Below are positions 11,921 through 21,985 of a stretch of 64,000 nucleotides of DNA, one piece after another. The notes under the pieces were generated by a model. It worked only from the letters and a program-made list of their open reading frames with translations. It had not been told where the DNA came from and searched no databases. Position 1 is the stretch's first letter. The number at the start of each line of letters is the position of its first letter. The position numbers and the translations under genes were made by a program. Origin of the DNA: Impatiens glandulifera (taxonomy: Eukaryota; Streptophyta; Magnoliopsida; Ericales; Balsaminaceae); the NCBI RefSeq assembly GCF_907164915.1, contig NC_061862.1, positions 35,217,522 to 35,281,521 of the forward strand, in the 5' to 3' direction.

Positions 11921-11992
11921 ATCAGAGTGGCGCAGCGGAAGCGTGGTGGGCCCATAACCCACAGGTCCGAGGATCGAAACCTCGCTCTGATA
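11921..11992 (+). tRNA. initiator tRNA-Met (CAT)
   Basis: This 72-nt tRNA folds fully. The acceptor stem is ATCAGAG (11921-11927) with CTCTGAT (11985-11991) and discriminator A. The anticodon stem is GTGGG/CCCAC around loop CCCATAA, with anticodon CAT at 11953-11955. The T-arm is CGAGG-ATCGAAA-CCTCG. A T-loop beginning with A and the A:T first acceptor pair are hallmarks of eukaryotic initiator tRNA. Internal A-box (GTGGCGCAGCGG) and B-box (GGATCGAAACC) promoter elements are present. A Pol III terminator of four or more T follows at about 11996. The CCA end is not encoded, as expected. The 3' end of this tRNA class is the primer used by the copia elements in this window. Confidence 0.96.
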
Positions 11993-12391
11993 TTTATTTT
12001 TAATTTTAAAATATTAATTCTATTTTATATCATGAAGAAATGTGAAGTTCTTAAAAGATTTATCTAAAACTATTAAACAAGTTTGTTTGGGTTTATTTTT
12101 AAAATAATCCAAGTTATTATGAACACAAAGAGTTTGAGTTTTGACATAATTTCAATAAAACACACTAGATTGACGTAGCTGATTAATATTATATTATGAA
12201 GACATTTGTATGAATAATCACTTCAAGTTGAATTGAAGCTCTTAAGAGATTTTCTAAATATGTTGATTATTTGTGTTATCATGCTTAAAACTAGTAAGCA
12301 AATCAAGTTTAGGTTGTGGTTTTTAAAATAATACAATTATTATGAACACAAAGAGATTTGATGAGTTTTGATATAATCTCAAGAAAATCAC

Positions 12392-12463
12392 ATTAGATTG
12401 GCGTAGTATAAGTATTGTGGACCTATAACTCACATGTCCGAGGATCCAAGCCTTACTATTATT
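12392..12463 (+). pseudogene. decayed initiator tRNA-Met copy
   Basis: Aligns without gaps to the tRNA at 11921-11992 (GGCGTAGTATAAGTATTGTG, then ACCTATAACTCACATGTCCG). The anticodon triplet has changed from CAT to TAT, and mutations in the acceptor and T stems break pairing. Its position in the fourth tandem unit matches that of the intact gene in the second. Confidence 0.8.
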
Positions 12464-12697
12464 GTTGAACTTTCAAACCTGGCACTACTATCTATCTTTT
12501 CATTGAAATTAATTACCTCACATTTTCCACACTCAACTTTTGTTCTTTTTCCACATTCAACATTTCTTATATTTTCAATGCATTGTTTGTTGTAATTGAT
12601 TTACTTCTAACTTACCTAACTTCCGTTAAATATCATATATTTATCATGTAACAAACACTATAATACAATTTTTTCACTCTTAAGCTCAAGTTCTACA

Positions 12698-13772
12698 TAG
12701 TATTAGAGCTTCCTTGAGTTCTCGTTTTTATTTTTACTCAACTGCGTTTTCTGCAATTTTCATCCTCTCACGGTTGTCTTCTAAATATTTAATTCTTCTT
12801 TCCTTTCAAGCCGACGACATTCTCCCATGACAGGTCAAATCTCTTCCTCCTTCACCAACTCATTCATGATTATTCACCTATCTCAGCCTTCAAAATCAAT
12901 GGTAGCAACTAACTCAAATGGGAAAGTTCAGTCAAAATGAACATTCTCAAGGTAGAGAGAAACTCACCTACCTTACCAGAAGCATCATCTCTCCTGCAGC
13001 CAACAATCCCGCCTATGAAGCATGGGATATCAACAATAGTCTCGTACATCTCTGTTAGACATTCACTTTGGAACCCTGCAGGTACCGCGTATGCAGATCT
13101 TGAAATATCCATCTAATGGTATCGGAAAGATGGGGATGATTTTTTAGAAGCAATTGGCGAAAATCTCATAACCCTGAAATGGAAAAAAACTGTCACTAGA
13201 TATGAAACCGCAAAGGATATTTGGGACACCATTACAGAAACTCACTCGCAAAGCAATAATACATCTCATTTGTTTAAGATTAAACTCAACATTCTCAATC
13301 TTAAACAAGGGAGTCTCACGGTAACCCAGTATTATACCACGTTATGCGTTTATTGACAAGAAATTGATGATGCTGAATCAATTTCTTGGAAAAACTCAAA
13401 TGGCGCGGCCACTTATCTCTCAAAAATGGTGTTTCAAATTCTTGTCTGGTTTGAATAGTAATATTGATGGAGCTTGATGTCACGGGCTAACTGGGCCGTG
13501 ACATTGAGCTCTCTTATTATTGCAAAGAAGTCACTGACGTCGGTCAAGAGGTGTTTACCGAAGTTTAGCATGAAGATGAAAGACTTCATCTAATGATGAT
13601 GGTTGTCACGTCGAGGCACATGCCGACTACCGAATCTAAACTAGATGCCCATCTCTCTAAATAATCTGGTCCGGTTGTTTGTCATGGTGCGATCACTGCA
13701 AAATACATGTGCACACCAAAGACAAATGTTGGGAAATTTTTGGTAAACCCACCAATTTGAAACCAAGGTACA
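12698..13772 (+). pseudogene. old copia element: primer site and gag remnant, left part
   Basis: A degenerate primer-binding site (TAGTATTAGAGC, 12698-12709) is followed by decayed gag: PAANNPAYEAWDINNSLV near 12990, AKDIWDTITETHSQSNNTSH near 13215, then FKIKLNILNLKQGSLTV and a CDHCKIHVHTKDKCW knuckle near 13690. These match gag of copia elements of the Retrotran_gag type. Stops and frameshifts are scattered. A hairpin-like TGTCACGG...CCGTGACA at 13479-13504 interrupts the frame. The remnant is cut at 13772 by the insertion of the younger element and resumes at 18580. Confidence 0.7.
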
Positions 13773-14083
13773 TGTTGGGTTTCTTTGCCTAGAATATTCT
13801 TTTTGTATGATTGTCCCACATTGGAAGATGATGGGAGTTGGGGAAGTTTCTTAGTGTATAAAAGAAACTCTCCCCTCTTTGGTTCATCGCACCCAATATT
13901 TGTTAGTTCTCTTTTGAACTATTCTGAGTATCTGTAATCCGTGTTAACGATTATAGTGAAATATTTTTCAGTGGCTCTGCCCGTGGATTAGTTAGCAATT
14001 TTGCTGGATACCACGTTAAATCGGGTGTCGTTTTCATTCTATCTTTTACTATTATTATCATTGTTCTTGCATCCGTTATAACA
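13773..14083 (+). repeat. 5' LTR of chimeric copia element
   Basis: 311 bp, TGTTGGG...ATAACA, containing a TATA-like GTGTATAAAAGAAAC at about 13855. Followed after three bases by the initiator-tRNA primer site. Confidence 0.93.
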
Positions 14084-14086
14084 AAC

Positions 14087-14098
14087 TGGTATCAGAGC
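14087..14098 (+). other. primer-binding site (initiator tRNA-Met)
   Basis: TGGTATCAGAGC three bases after the 5' LTR, complementary to the 3' end of a mature initiator tRNA. Confidence 0.9.
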
Positions 14099-14143
14099 GG
14101 GTTAGATCCGATCAGATTATCACTTTTGTTTTCTGGCGAGAGA

Positions 14144-15886
14144 ATGTCTTCAATGAATTTGAAAATCGAAAAATTCACAGGGCGGAACAGTTTTGGTCTA
14201 TGGCAGATCAAAATGCGAGCCTTGCTTAAACAACAAGGCGTCTGGGCACCATTGTCGAAGGAAAAGGCGAAGATAGTTGCAGGTCCTGCAAAAGAGTCTT
14301 CCTCTGGTAAAATCACTGCTGAGCTTGAGGTCTTGGAAGAGAAGGCGCACTCAACAATTTTACTCTGTCTGGCTGATGAAGTGATTACTGAGGTATCAGA
14401 TGAAGATACCGCAATCGGTTTGTGGTCGAAGTTAGAGGCTTTGTACATGACAAAGTCACTGACTAACAAGTTGTTATTGAAGCAACGTCTGTTCAGTCTT
14501 CGTATGCTTGAAGGTAAGTCTCTTCGTGAACATCTTGATAAGTTAAACACTATATTACTTGAATTGAGAAATATAGATGTTAAGATCGAAGATGAAGATG
14601 CTGCATTAATTCTGTTGGTATCTTTACCCAACTCGTTTGAAAATTTTGTTCAATCGTTCGTTGTGGGTAAAGACTCTGTAACTCTAGAGGAAGTTCGGTC
14701 AGCACTTCATACTAGAGAACTGCGTCATAAGGCGAGCGGTGAAATTGTAGACAATCAAGCATCTGGGTTGATTGTCAGCACAGTCAACTACAAAGGGTCT
14801 GGAAAGAAGAAGGATCAGAAATACAAAGCTAAGGGCCCTAATGCTAAAGACATCTGCAATTATTGTAAAGAACCTGGTCACTGGAAGAATAATTGTCCTA
14901 AGAAAAGGGGCAAATATTCTACGGCTGCGATAGCACATAAAGACAGAGACACCGACTCGGAGGAGGACATTGCCCTTGTAGCTAACGCTTCTCTACACCC
15001 TATTGATACGTGGGTGTTGGATTCAGGGTGTTCATATCATATGAGTCCGAACAAAGAATGGTTCGATACCTATGAAGATTATGATGGTGGAAACGTTGTC
15101 ATGGGAAATGATGCCATATGTAAAACGGTGGGTATTGGGACTATCAAAATTCTGACTGATGATGGTAAGATACGGACCCTAACTGGCGTTCGGCATGTTC
15201 CTCAACTGAAGAAGAACTTAATATCTTTAGGCATTTTAGATGCTAAAGGTTTCAAGTTTAGCGGTGAAGAAGGAACCTTGTGCATCAGTAAAGGTTCAAA
15301 AATAATATTGAAAGGTATTAAACAGAATACCTTGTATATACTACAAGGTAAGACGCTGACAGGTTCCGCTGCGGTCGCATCCAAATCTGTGAATCGGCAC
15401 CCTGATGTAACCAAGTTGTGGCATATGCGACTTGGACATATGGGGGAGAGGGGGATGCAAATTCTGTCCAAACGAGATCTTCTATCTGGCCACAAGGTTA
15501 CCAACCTTGAGTTGTGTGAACACTGCATTTTCGGGAAAAAACATCGCCGCAAGTTCAGTAAGGGAGTTCACAAAACTAAGGGCACACTAGATTATATCCA
15601 CTCTGATTGCTGGGGTCCTGCTCAAGTTGAAGGTATAGGAGGTTATAGCTATTTTGTAACATTCATAGATGATTACTCAAGGATGACCTGGTTGTATCTT
15701 CTGAGACATAAGAGCGAGGTATTTAAGACCTTCAAACATTGGAAGGCACTGGTGGAGAATCAAACTGGAAAGAAGGTTAAGAGGCTGCGAACAGATAATG
15801 CGCTTGAATTCTGTTCATCTGAGTTTAATGAGTTCTGCAGGGATATGGGGATTGCAAGACATCACACTGTCCGAGGTACACCATAA
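14144..15886 (+). pseudogene. copia gag-protease-integrase, ends mid-integrase
   Basis: The ATG at 14144 is chosen because the upstream in-frame codons belong to the leader. The frame is open for about 580 codons. Gag comes first (KFTGRNSFGLWQIKMRALLK), with a CCHC knuckle CNYCKEPGHWKNNC at about residue 250. The protease motif WVLDSGCSYH keeps its catalytic Asp. The integrase zinc domain follows (H-H in LWHMRLGHMG, C-C in CEHCIFGKKH), then catalytic Asp residues in IHSD and RTDN. It stops just after HHTVRGTP, before the last catalytic Glu of the D,D-35-E core, because the sequence jumps into the tail of an LTR. The coding part is otherwise undamaged, so the break arose in the chimera and not by slow decay. 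Confidence 0.85.
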
Positions 15887-16274
15887 CAAACTGGTATCAG
15901 AGCAGGGTTGTTCAGATCCGCTCAGGCAAGAACAATGGTTGAATGTAAAAGTTTTGAAAGCCGACAAGTTTACTGGGAGGAATAGTTTCAGTTTGTAGCA
16001 GATCAAGGTCCGGGCATTGTTGAAACAACACGGCCTATGGGCTCCCTTGATGAAGCTTGCACCTGTCCCGCCACCTGCTGATATGAAGTCTTTGGAAGAA
16101 AAGGCACACTCAACATTGCTCTTGGCTTTGGCAGACGATATCATTACTGAGGTGGCTGAGGAGGAAACCGCTGCTGGTTTGTGGTTTAAGCTGGAGACTT
16201 TATAGATGAAGAAGAGCTTAACCAACAAGTTGCTTTTGAAGCAACGTCTGTTCAGTCTGCGTATGCAAGAAGAT
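15886..16274 (+). pseudogene. inserted second 5' segment: LTR tail, primer site, partial gag
   Basis: From ATAACA (15884-15889) the sequence restarts as an LTR end and a second TGGTATCAGAGC (15892-15903). A diverged gag N-terminus follows (KADKFTGRNSFSL, RALLKQHGLWAPLM) with Trp-to-stop changes at about 15996 and 16203, ending at QRLFSLRMQ. It is homologous to 14084-14510 but not identical, so it came from a related family member. Confidence 0.85.
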
Positions 16275-17938
16275 TGTGGTGTCGAGAAACAGGTGGAGCA
16301 GGAAATGACTGAGGCTGGTTGTGAAGTAGAGGATAGTTTTTCTCAACCACTTTCAGTGGTTGCAGAGGAAGTGGATCCTCATGAGCCATCCACCTACAAG
16401 GAAGCTGTTACGGGTACTGAGTCTGTCCAATGGCTTGCTACCATTGGAGATGAGATGGCGTCACTTTAAAAGAATCAGACTTGGGAATTAGCTAGAATAC
16501 CACCAGGGAGAAAGGTTGTCACTTGTAAATGATTGTTCAAGAAGAAGGAAGGGTTGTCACCAGCTGATGGGTTCAAGTATAAAGCCAGGTTAGTTGCTAG
16601 AGGGTTCAGTCAGAAAGAGGGAGTGGACTATAATGAGATATTCTCACCAGTAGTCAGACATACTTCCATCAGGGTGCTACTTGCTATAGTTGCATATCAG
16701 GACCTAGAACTCGAACAACTAGACGTGAAGACAACTTTCTTACATGGAGAGTTGGAAGAAGAGATATACATGACTCAGCCAGATGGTTTCAGTAACCTGG
16801 AAAAGAGGAATATGTTTGCAAGTTGAAGATGTCCTTATATGGACTGAAACAGTCCCCGAGGCAGTGGTATAAGCGGTTCGATAGCTACATGTTTAAGATT
16901 GGCTATTCAAGGAGTCCGTATGACAATTGTGTCTACTACAACAAGCTCAAAGATGGTTCCTTCATCTATTTGGTATTGTATGTAGATGATATGTTTCTAG
17001 CTGCTGAAAAGAAGTCTGACATTCAAAAGTTGAAGAGACTACTCAGTATAGAATTCGAAATGAAGGATTTAGGTGCTGCTAAGAAAATTCTGGGAATGAA
17101 GGTCTACAGAGATAGAAGTCATAAGAAGTTATTCTTGTCACAGAAGGGGTATATTCAGAAAGTTCTATCAAGGTTTGGAATGGCTACTGCTAAGCCCATT
17201 GATACTCCTAGTGCTTCAAATGCACATTTGTCTGTAGCATTTGCACATAAATCATCTCAGGAAAAGGAATACATGTCACATGTTCCTTATGCTAGTGCAG
17301 TGGGAAGCTTGATGTATGTTATGGTCTGCACTAGACTGAATCTTGCATATGCTGTTAGTGTTGTCAGTAGGTTCATGGGAGACCCTGGTAAGGAACACTG
17401 GCAAACAGTGAAGAGGATTTTCCGCTACCTCAGGGGTACATCTGATATTGGTCTCAGTTATGGTGGTGATAGTCAGTGTCTAGTATCTGGTTACTCAGAT
17501 TCTGACTATGCTGGAGATGTAGACAGTAGAAGATCGATGACCGGTTATGTATTCACGCTTGGTGGTTCTGTTGTGAGTTGGAAGGCTACACTACAGTCGA
17601 CAGTAACCTTGTCTACTACAGAGGCAGAATATATGGCCTTGACAGAAGCTGCTAAGGAGGGAATCTAGTTGAAAGGATTGGTTAGTGACTTAGGTCTACA
17701 TCACGATCAGGCTTCAGTGTACTGCGACAGTTTGAGTGCAATATGCTTAACCAAGGATCAAGTTCACCATGAAAGAACAAAACACATTGATGTGAGGTAC
17801 CATTTTCTGAGAAGTGAGAAGAGGATCAAGGTAAACAAAGTGGGGACTGCAGACAATTCAGCTGATATGTTTACCAAGCCGGTTCCGCAGAGCAAGTTTC
17901 AACACTGTTTGAACTTACTCAATGTTAGAAGCTGTTGA
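16275..17938 (+). pseudogene. copia reverse transcriptase-RNase H, disabled
   Basis: After the gag fragment the sequence enters the acidic linker before reverse transcriptase (HEPSTYKEAV). Reverse transcriptase motifs follow: YKARLVARGFSQKEGVDYNE, QLDVKTTFLHG, MSLYGLKQSPRQWYKRF and the catalytic YVDDM. RNase H motifs are SDSDYAG, LSTTEAEY and HERTKHIDVRYHF, ending at NLLNVRSC. There are nonsense codons near 16467, 16531 and 17666 (mostly former Trp) and a frameshift near 16800. It lacks the end of integrase and most of gag. Confidence 0.85.
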
Positions 17939-17977
17939 TTGCCCTTGAAGGGGCAAGGCCTGAGGCAGAGCAGGTCA

Positions 17978-18245
17978 CATCTGGGCATTCAGTATAATGC
18001 ATCTATTTTGTTTATTTGGGCATTCAGTGTAATGCATCTGTTTTGTTTATCTGGGCATTCAATGTAATGCATCTGGCACATCTGGTATTTAAAGTACATC
18101 TGGTGCATCTGGCACATCTGGTATTTAAAGTACATCTGGTGCATCTGGCTATCTGGGAAAATATATCTGGGCATTCAGTGTAATGCATCTGACACATCTG
18201 GTATTTAAAGTAAATCTGGTGCATCTGGCTATCTGGGAAAATATT
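17978..18245 (+). repeat. minisatellite between pol and 3' LTR
   Basis: Imperfect repeats of GGGCATTCAGTGTAATGCAT and GCACATCTGGTATTTAAAG with CATCTGG spacers fill the space between the pol stop and the purine tract. Small open frames here come from the repeat and are not genes. Confidence 0.85.
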
Positions 18246-18263
18246 CAAGTCAAGGTGGAGATT

Positions 18264-18574
18264 TGTTGGGTTTCTTTGCCTAGAATATTCTTTTTGTATT
18301 ATTGTCCCACATCGGAAGATGATGGGAGTTGGGGAAGTTTCTTAGTGTATAAAAGAAACTCTCCCCTCTTTGGTTCATCGCACCCAATATTTGTTAGTTC
18401 TCTTTTGAACTATTCTGAGTATCTGTAATCCGTGTTAACGATTATAGTGAAATATTTTTCAGTGGCTCTGCCCGTGGATTAGTCAGCAATTTTGCTGGAT
18501 ACCACGTTAAATCGGGTGTCGTTTTCATTCTATCTTTTACTATTATTATCATTTTTCTTGCATCCGTTATAACA
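18264..18574 (+). repeat. 3' LTR of chimeric copia element
   Basis: 311 bp, nearly identical to 13773-14083, preceded by the purine tract AAGGTGGAGAT. Confidence 0.93.
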
Positions 18575-18579
18575 GTACA

Positions 18580-19344
18580 ATCGTCCAACCGTCGTTGTTG
18601 CCACTTCCTCGTAGAGGTGGCCTGCTAGTATCCACGGCTATTTCCCACTCTTCTGCCGCCGTTGAGTCTAATGATTGAAATCGGGGTTCGGAACTCTTGT
18701 AACTCAAGAGGTGGCACAACCAAACTTCAGGTGCAAGCGGGATCTTTCACTGATACAGCTCCATCAACCAACGTCTAGCTAGAAGCTTTTCATCAACTTC
18801 TCATTGTTAATCCTAGATTTGATCCAACGCACCTCTAGAAACAGAGACAACGCTGCCCGAAGGAATTTAACGCCCACTTAGATATAGAGGTCAGTCGGGT
18901 CAAAAAAAATCGCAAGTCAACCTAGAAACTCGGCTTTGGTCAACCTCATATTCAAATCAAGGGGGAAAAGTACACCACATGCATTGTGGTTTCTTTTTTT
19001 TCATAGAAACCCTCCTCAACGTAATCATCAGATTTCTCCACTTTCAAGCTAATTCCCAGCAAGCTCAAACGCAAGGCAAAAACCAAAAATTCCATCGGCA
19101 ATCTCTTTTTAAATGATCACTAAAGACTCAATTTTATGCCAAAATTTGTCCATGACCTATCAAAATGACCATAACAAGATATTATACCCTCTTATTTAAA
19201 CGAAATTTAAAATGCTCATCCAAATCTTTTTAGAATCGTGATGGAAGCCCATAGAAGGACATCAACTCGAACTCGAACAAAAGACCACCTCATCTTCTAC
19301 CAAAGATTGTAAGAGCTAGGATGCACCATCGGGAGGGGGAGAAT
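18580..19344 (+). pseudogene. old copia element, right part, to its polypurine tract
   Basis: Continues the interrupted gag (frame RPTVVATSS) into decayed sequence without recognisable pol, ending in a purine tract (CGGGAGGGGGAGAA) at about 19331-19344. Pol appears deleted, or the element was gag-only. Confidence 0.5.
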
Positions 19345-21212
19345 TGTTGGGCTGTTGGGTCCTTTCCTACGTGGTAAAATCCAAATATCTTGGTCCAAAA
19401 TTTAAATAGCCACTAGGGTTATTGTTTTTACACATTTCTTTCCATGTCAAGTAGTGGACAGTACACATGATTCACATGTCAAATAGTTGGCAGTTTTTAG
19501 CAGTTGATCATTTTTAGATATATATCAACAACTTTGGTGTTTCAAGGACAAGAGCAGTTTTTGGAGATCAAGAGGGGCTGTGTTTTAGGTCATAAATTGA
19601 TTGTTTGCTGACATGACTAAATCCTAGTTTATTTTTCTCTAACTCTTATTATTCTCAATGTTTGTTATTTGAGTTAAATCATATTTATGTTGTCTAGTTC
19701 CATTGGTGACAATTTGTGATTGTGTAAACACTATTTATTTAGTGGAGATTTTATCTGGACCAGAGAAAGGTCTCATAGTTTTTATCCTTCATAGTGAAGG
19801 ATTTTTCCACGTTAAAAATCCGTTGTCTTATGTTGTGCATTATTTATTTATTACATGATAGTTCTTATTTTCTCATCTAGTTCACTCAAGCGAGAATATT
19901 ATTTAGGGGTTAATTTCAACTGGTTTTCCCGTTTACTTTTCTCATCAGCGATAGTATAAACTTCCTCCGAAGAGAAGTTCAGTTATGCTCAACCATTCGA
20001 GGTCTATGAGCTACCTAATTAAATGTCTATGTCTTAATTTTAATTTGGTACTAAACACGACTAGTCATGCAGCTAGTGTCGCTCACAATCTAGCCCGTAA
20101 GCAACTTATGTCCAGTTCAAGATACAATGTCTTCTATCGGTGATTCGTGGAGCTAGGGACCATCTCTCAAGATAATTTTTCCACCAAACTTGAAGCCTGA
20201 TTATTGTCTATACGATGGAACTAAACCTAACTCGTCATCCTTTGTGTGTCAACCGGGAAGCACTTGATAAGCCAGTTTCCTTGCTGAAACATGCTCGATG
20301 TTTAACAAGGAAAATTTAAGCTACATTGAACCAAACCATGTGAATGACCTATCAAAAGAAAGTTGTGACCATAAACTTTCTATGGGTAGTGGGTTCAACC
20401 TGTCATTCATTGCGAGTGAACCTAACTGAACTTGCTTGGAGCCCAAGTTTTCAGTAATTCGGTTAATTAGAACTCTAGACCTAACTATAGAAACCTCATT
20501 TTCTCCCATACTTAAAAGACACCAAGACCTAATCTAGAGATAAGTCAGAGCGCCTATAAGTTTGCCTCTAATCGAATTTATCATCTCTATCCGAGAGCCT
20601 CTTCTCTTCTGCTGCTCACTAAAGGAAGCTCTTCTATTATTCTAGAACCTTATGAAATCTATTTGAACCGATCATAGATCTATCCTAATTAGTCTCTCAT
20701 AAGTCAGAATAAGTCTTCCCATCCATTGTAAGTCAATTTTCAAATAAATATAGTTCATTGAATTCGTTCCTTGATATGTGATTATAAGTAATATTTGCTC
20801 GATCATTATTGGTAACATTCTCCTTTAGTCATGTGCTAAACTTTTGATGAAGTTTGATTGTATAAGTATAAATAAGCCTTTAATTGTTTATTGTATTTTT
20901 GGCTGAGAAAACGTAAACGGAGTCTCGTCGTTGTTCTTGAGCTATAACAATGACTGTAATATGAAATAATTGCTATCATAATCAATTAGAAGAGCTTAGG
21001 AACAATGAACTTTCAAATCACATGGGGTAAAATATTTTGGAAAATTTTCCGATTAACCATATTTTATTACAATGAGCTAGGTCATATGTTATTTATTACT
21101 AGGGAATGTGATCACTCTTATTCATGTTACATATTTATTGCAATTATTTGGCATAATGTTTGATATAGAAAGGTTGCAATATATTGAAGAATTTGGTTGT
21201 TATGCTACTATC
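19345..21212. other. probable 3' LTR remnant and unassigned DNA
   Basis: Sequence starting TGTTGGGCTG at 19345 follows a purine tract, so it may be the 3' LTR of the old copia element; GAAAGGTCTCATAG and CCACGTTAAAAATCCG near 19760 are typical of copia LTR R/U5. I found no matching 5' LTR left of 12698. From about 19950 to 21212 no gene or repeat is recognised. Confidence 0.4.
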
Positions 21213-21934
21213 TGTTGGGTTTTTTTGTTTCCTTAGTCCATGAGGAAAAGCCCAGCAAATAGGCCCATTTGGGCCCCACTTTATTCACTTATTTGGGAGC
21301 AATATAAAAGGGGAGAAATCTTCTTTTGCAAGAAATAAGAGCAAAAAAAGAGAGAGAAAATCAAGAAAGAAAAGAGGGGAAAAACTTCAATTTCAGCAGC
21401 CTTAGTATTTTGATGATTGCCGGAGTTTGCACCGTTGGATCGTTCTAATTTTTGGACAGAAGCTTCACAACTTCTGGGCCAACATTCTGAACGGTGAAGA
21501 TCGGATTCTGAGGTCTGGAGGTCTGGGTTTCATTGCCGGAACAGTAGCAGTGGTTTTTGGTGATATTCTTCCTTTCTTGTTCTTTGATTGTTTCTATATC
21601 CTTGATGTGCATGTTTCCAAGGGTATTATGAATTTGTATGCCTCTAGTATTGTCTAGAGAAGACTTTTGTATTGCTCTCTTACTGGTGATAGTGGATTTT
21701 AAGCGGCACTAGGTGTCCCGTGGTTTTTTCCCATTGAGGGGTTATCCACGCTAAAATTCTGTGTTGTTTGTGTGTGCTTGCTTGGTGTGTTACTCACTGT
21801 TTTAGGGCTGTGTTGATTGCATTTTGCATACCTATTTGTTAGCTTCCTCACAGGTTTAAACGGTTTGGGAAAGTGTTGTCAAACGTAGAATAAATTCCGC
21901 ATTTGTTGTTTACTGTTGTGGTGCATTTCCATCA
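21213..21934 (+). repeat. 5' LTR of Tnt1-like copia element
   Basis: 722 bp, TGTTGGG...CCATCA. A TATA box (TATAAAAG) lies at about 21303-21310, followed by a purine-rich leader. The 76-codon open frame inside recurs in the 3' LTR and is not a gene. Confidence 0.93.
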
Positions 21935-21937
21935 AAG

Positions 21938-21949
21938 TGGTATCAGAGC
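21938..21949 (+). other. primer-binding site (initiator tRNA-Met)
   Basis: TGGTATCAGAGC three bases after the 5' LTR. Confidence 0.9.
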
Positions 21950-21985
21950 CTTGGTTGCTTATTTGTGAATTGAACTGTTTGAACG

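Larger units (their letters stand above)
11596..12480 (+). repeat. tandem array of about 230-280 bp units, one carrying a tRNA gene
   Basis: Four units start near 11596, 11865, 12120 and 12340. Each has GAGATTTGATnAGnTTTGA-like sequence, a central segment, TGAATTGAAGCTCTTAAnAGAT, then ATGCTTAAAACTA and AAGTTTGTGG-like sequence. The second unit contains an intact initiator tRNA, the fourth a decayed tRNA, and the first and third lack recognisable tRNA. Related sequence occurs in duplication copies A and B and near 30230-31259, so this is a dispersed family. Confidence 0.65.
13773..18574 (+). mobile_element. Ty1/copia LTR retrotransposon with chimeric interior
   Basis: Structurally complete: 5' LTR 13773-14083, primer-binding site 14087-14098, internal region, purine tract just before 18264, 3' LTR 18264-18574, and target duplication GTACA on both sides (13768-13772 and 18575-18579). 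Removing the element restores continuous gag codons of the older host element (KPRYNRPT). By eye the two 311 bp LTRs differ at about four positions, so the insertion is fairly recent. The interior has a second primer site and partial gag between integrase and reverse transcriptase. Confidence 0.95.

Noticed and set aside
13479..13504. TGTCACGG...CCGTGACA as a terminator or binding site
   Set aside because: It sits inside a decayed retroelement gag with no transcription unit to terminate; probably a small inserted or chance inverted repeat.
21427..21657. 76-codon frame in the 5' LTR, repeated at 26230-26460
   Set aside because: It is duplicated only because it lies in both LTRs, spans the probable leader, and shows no family motif.
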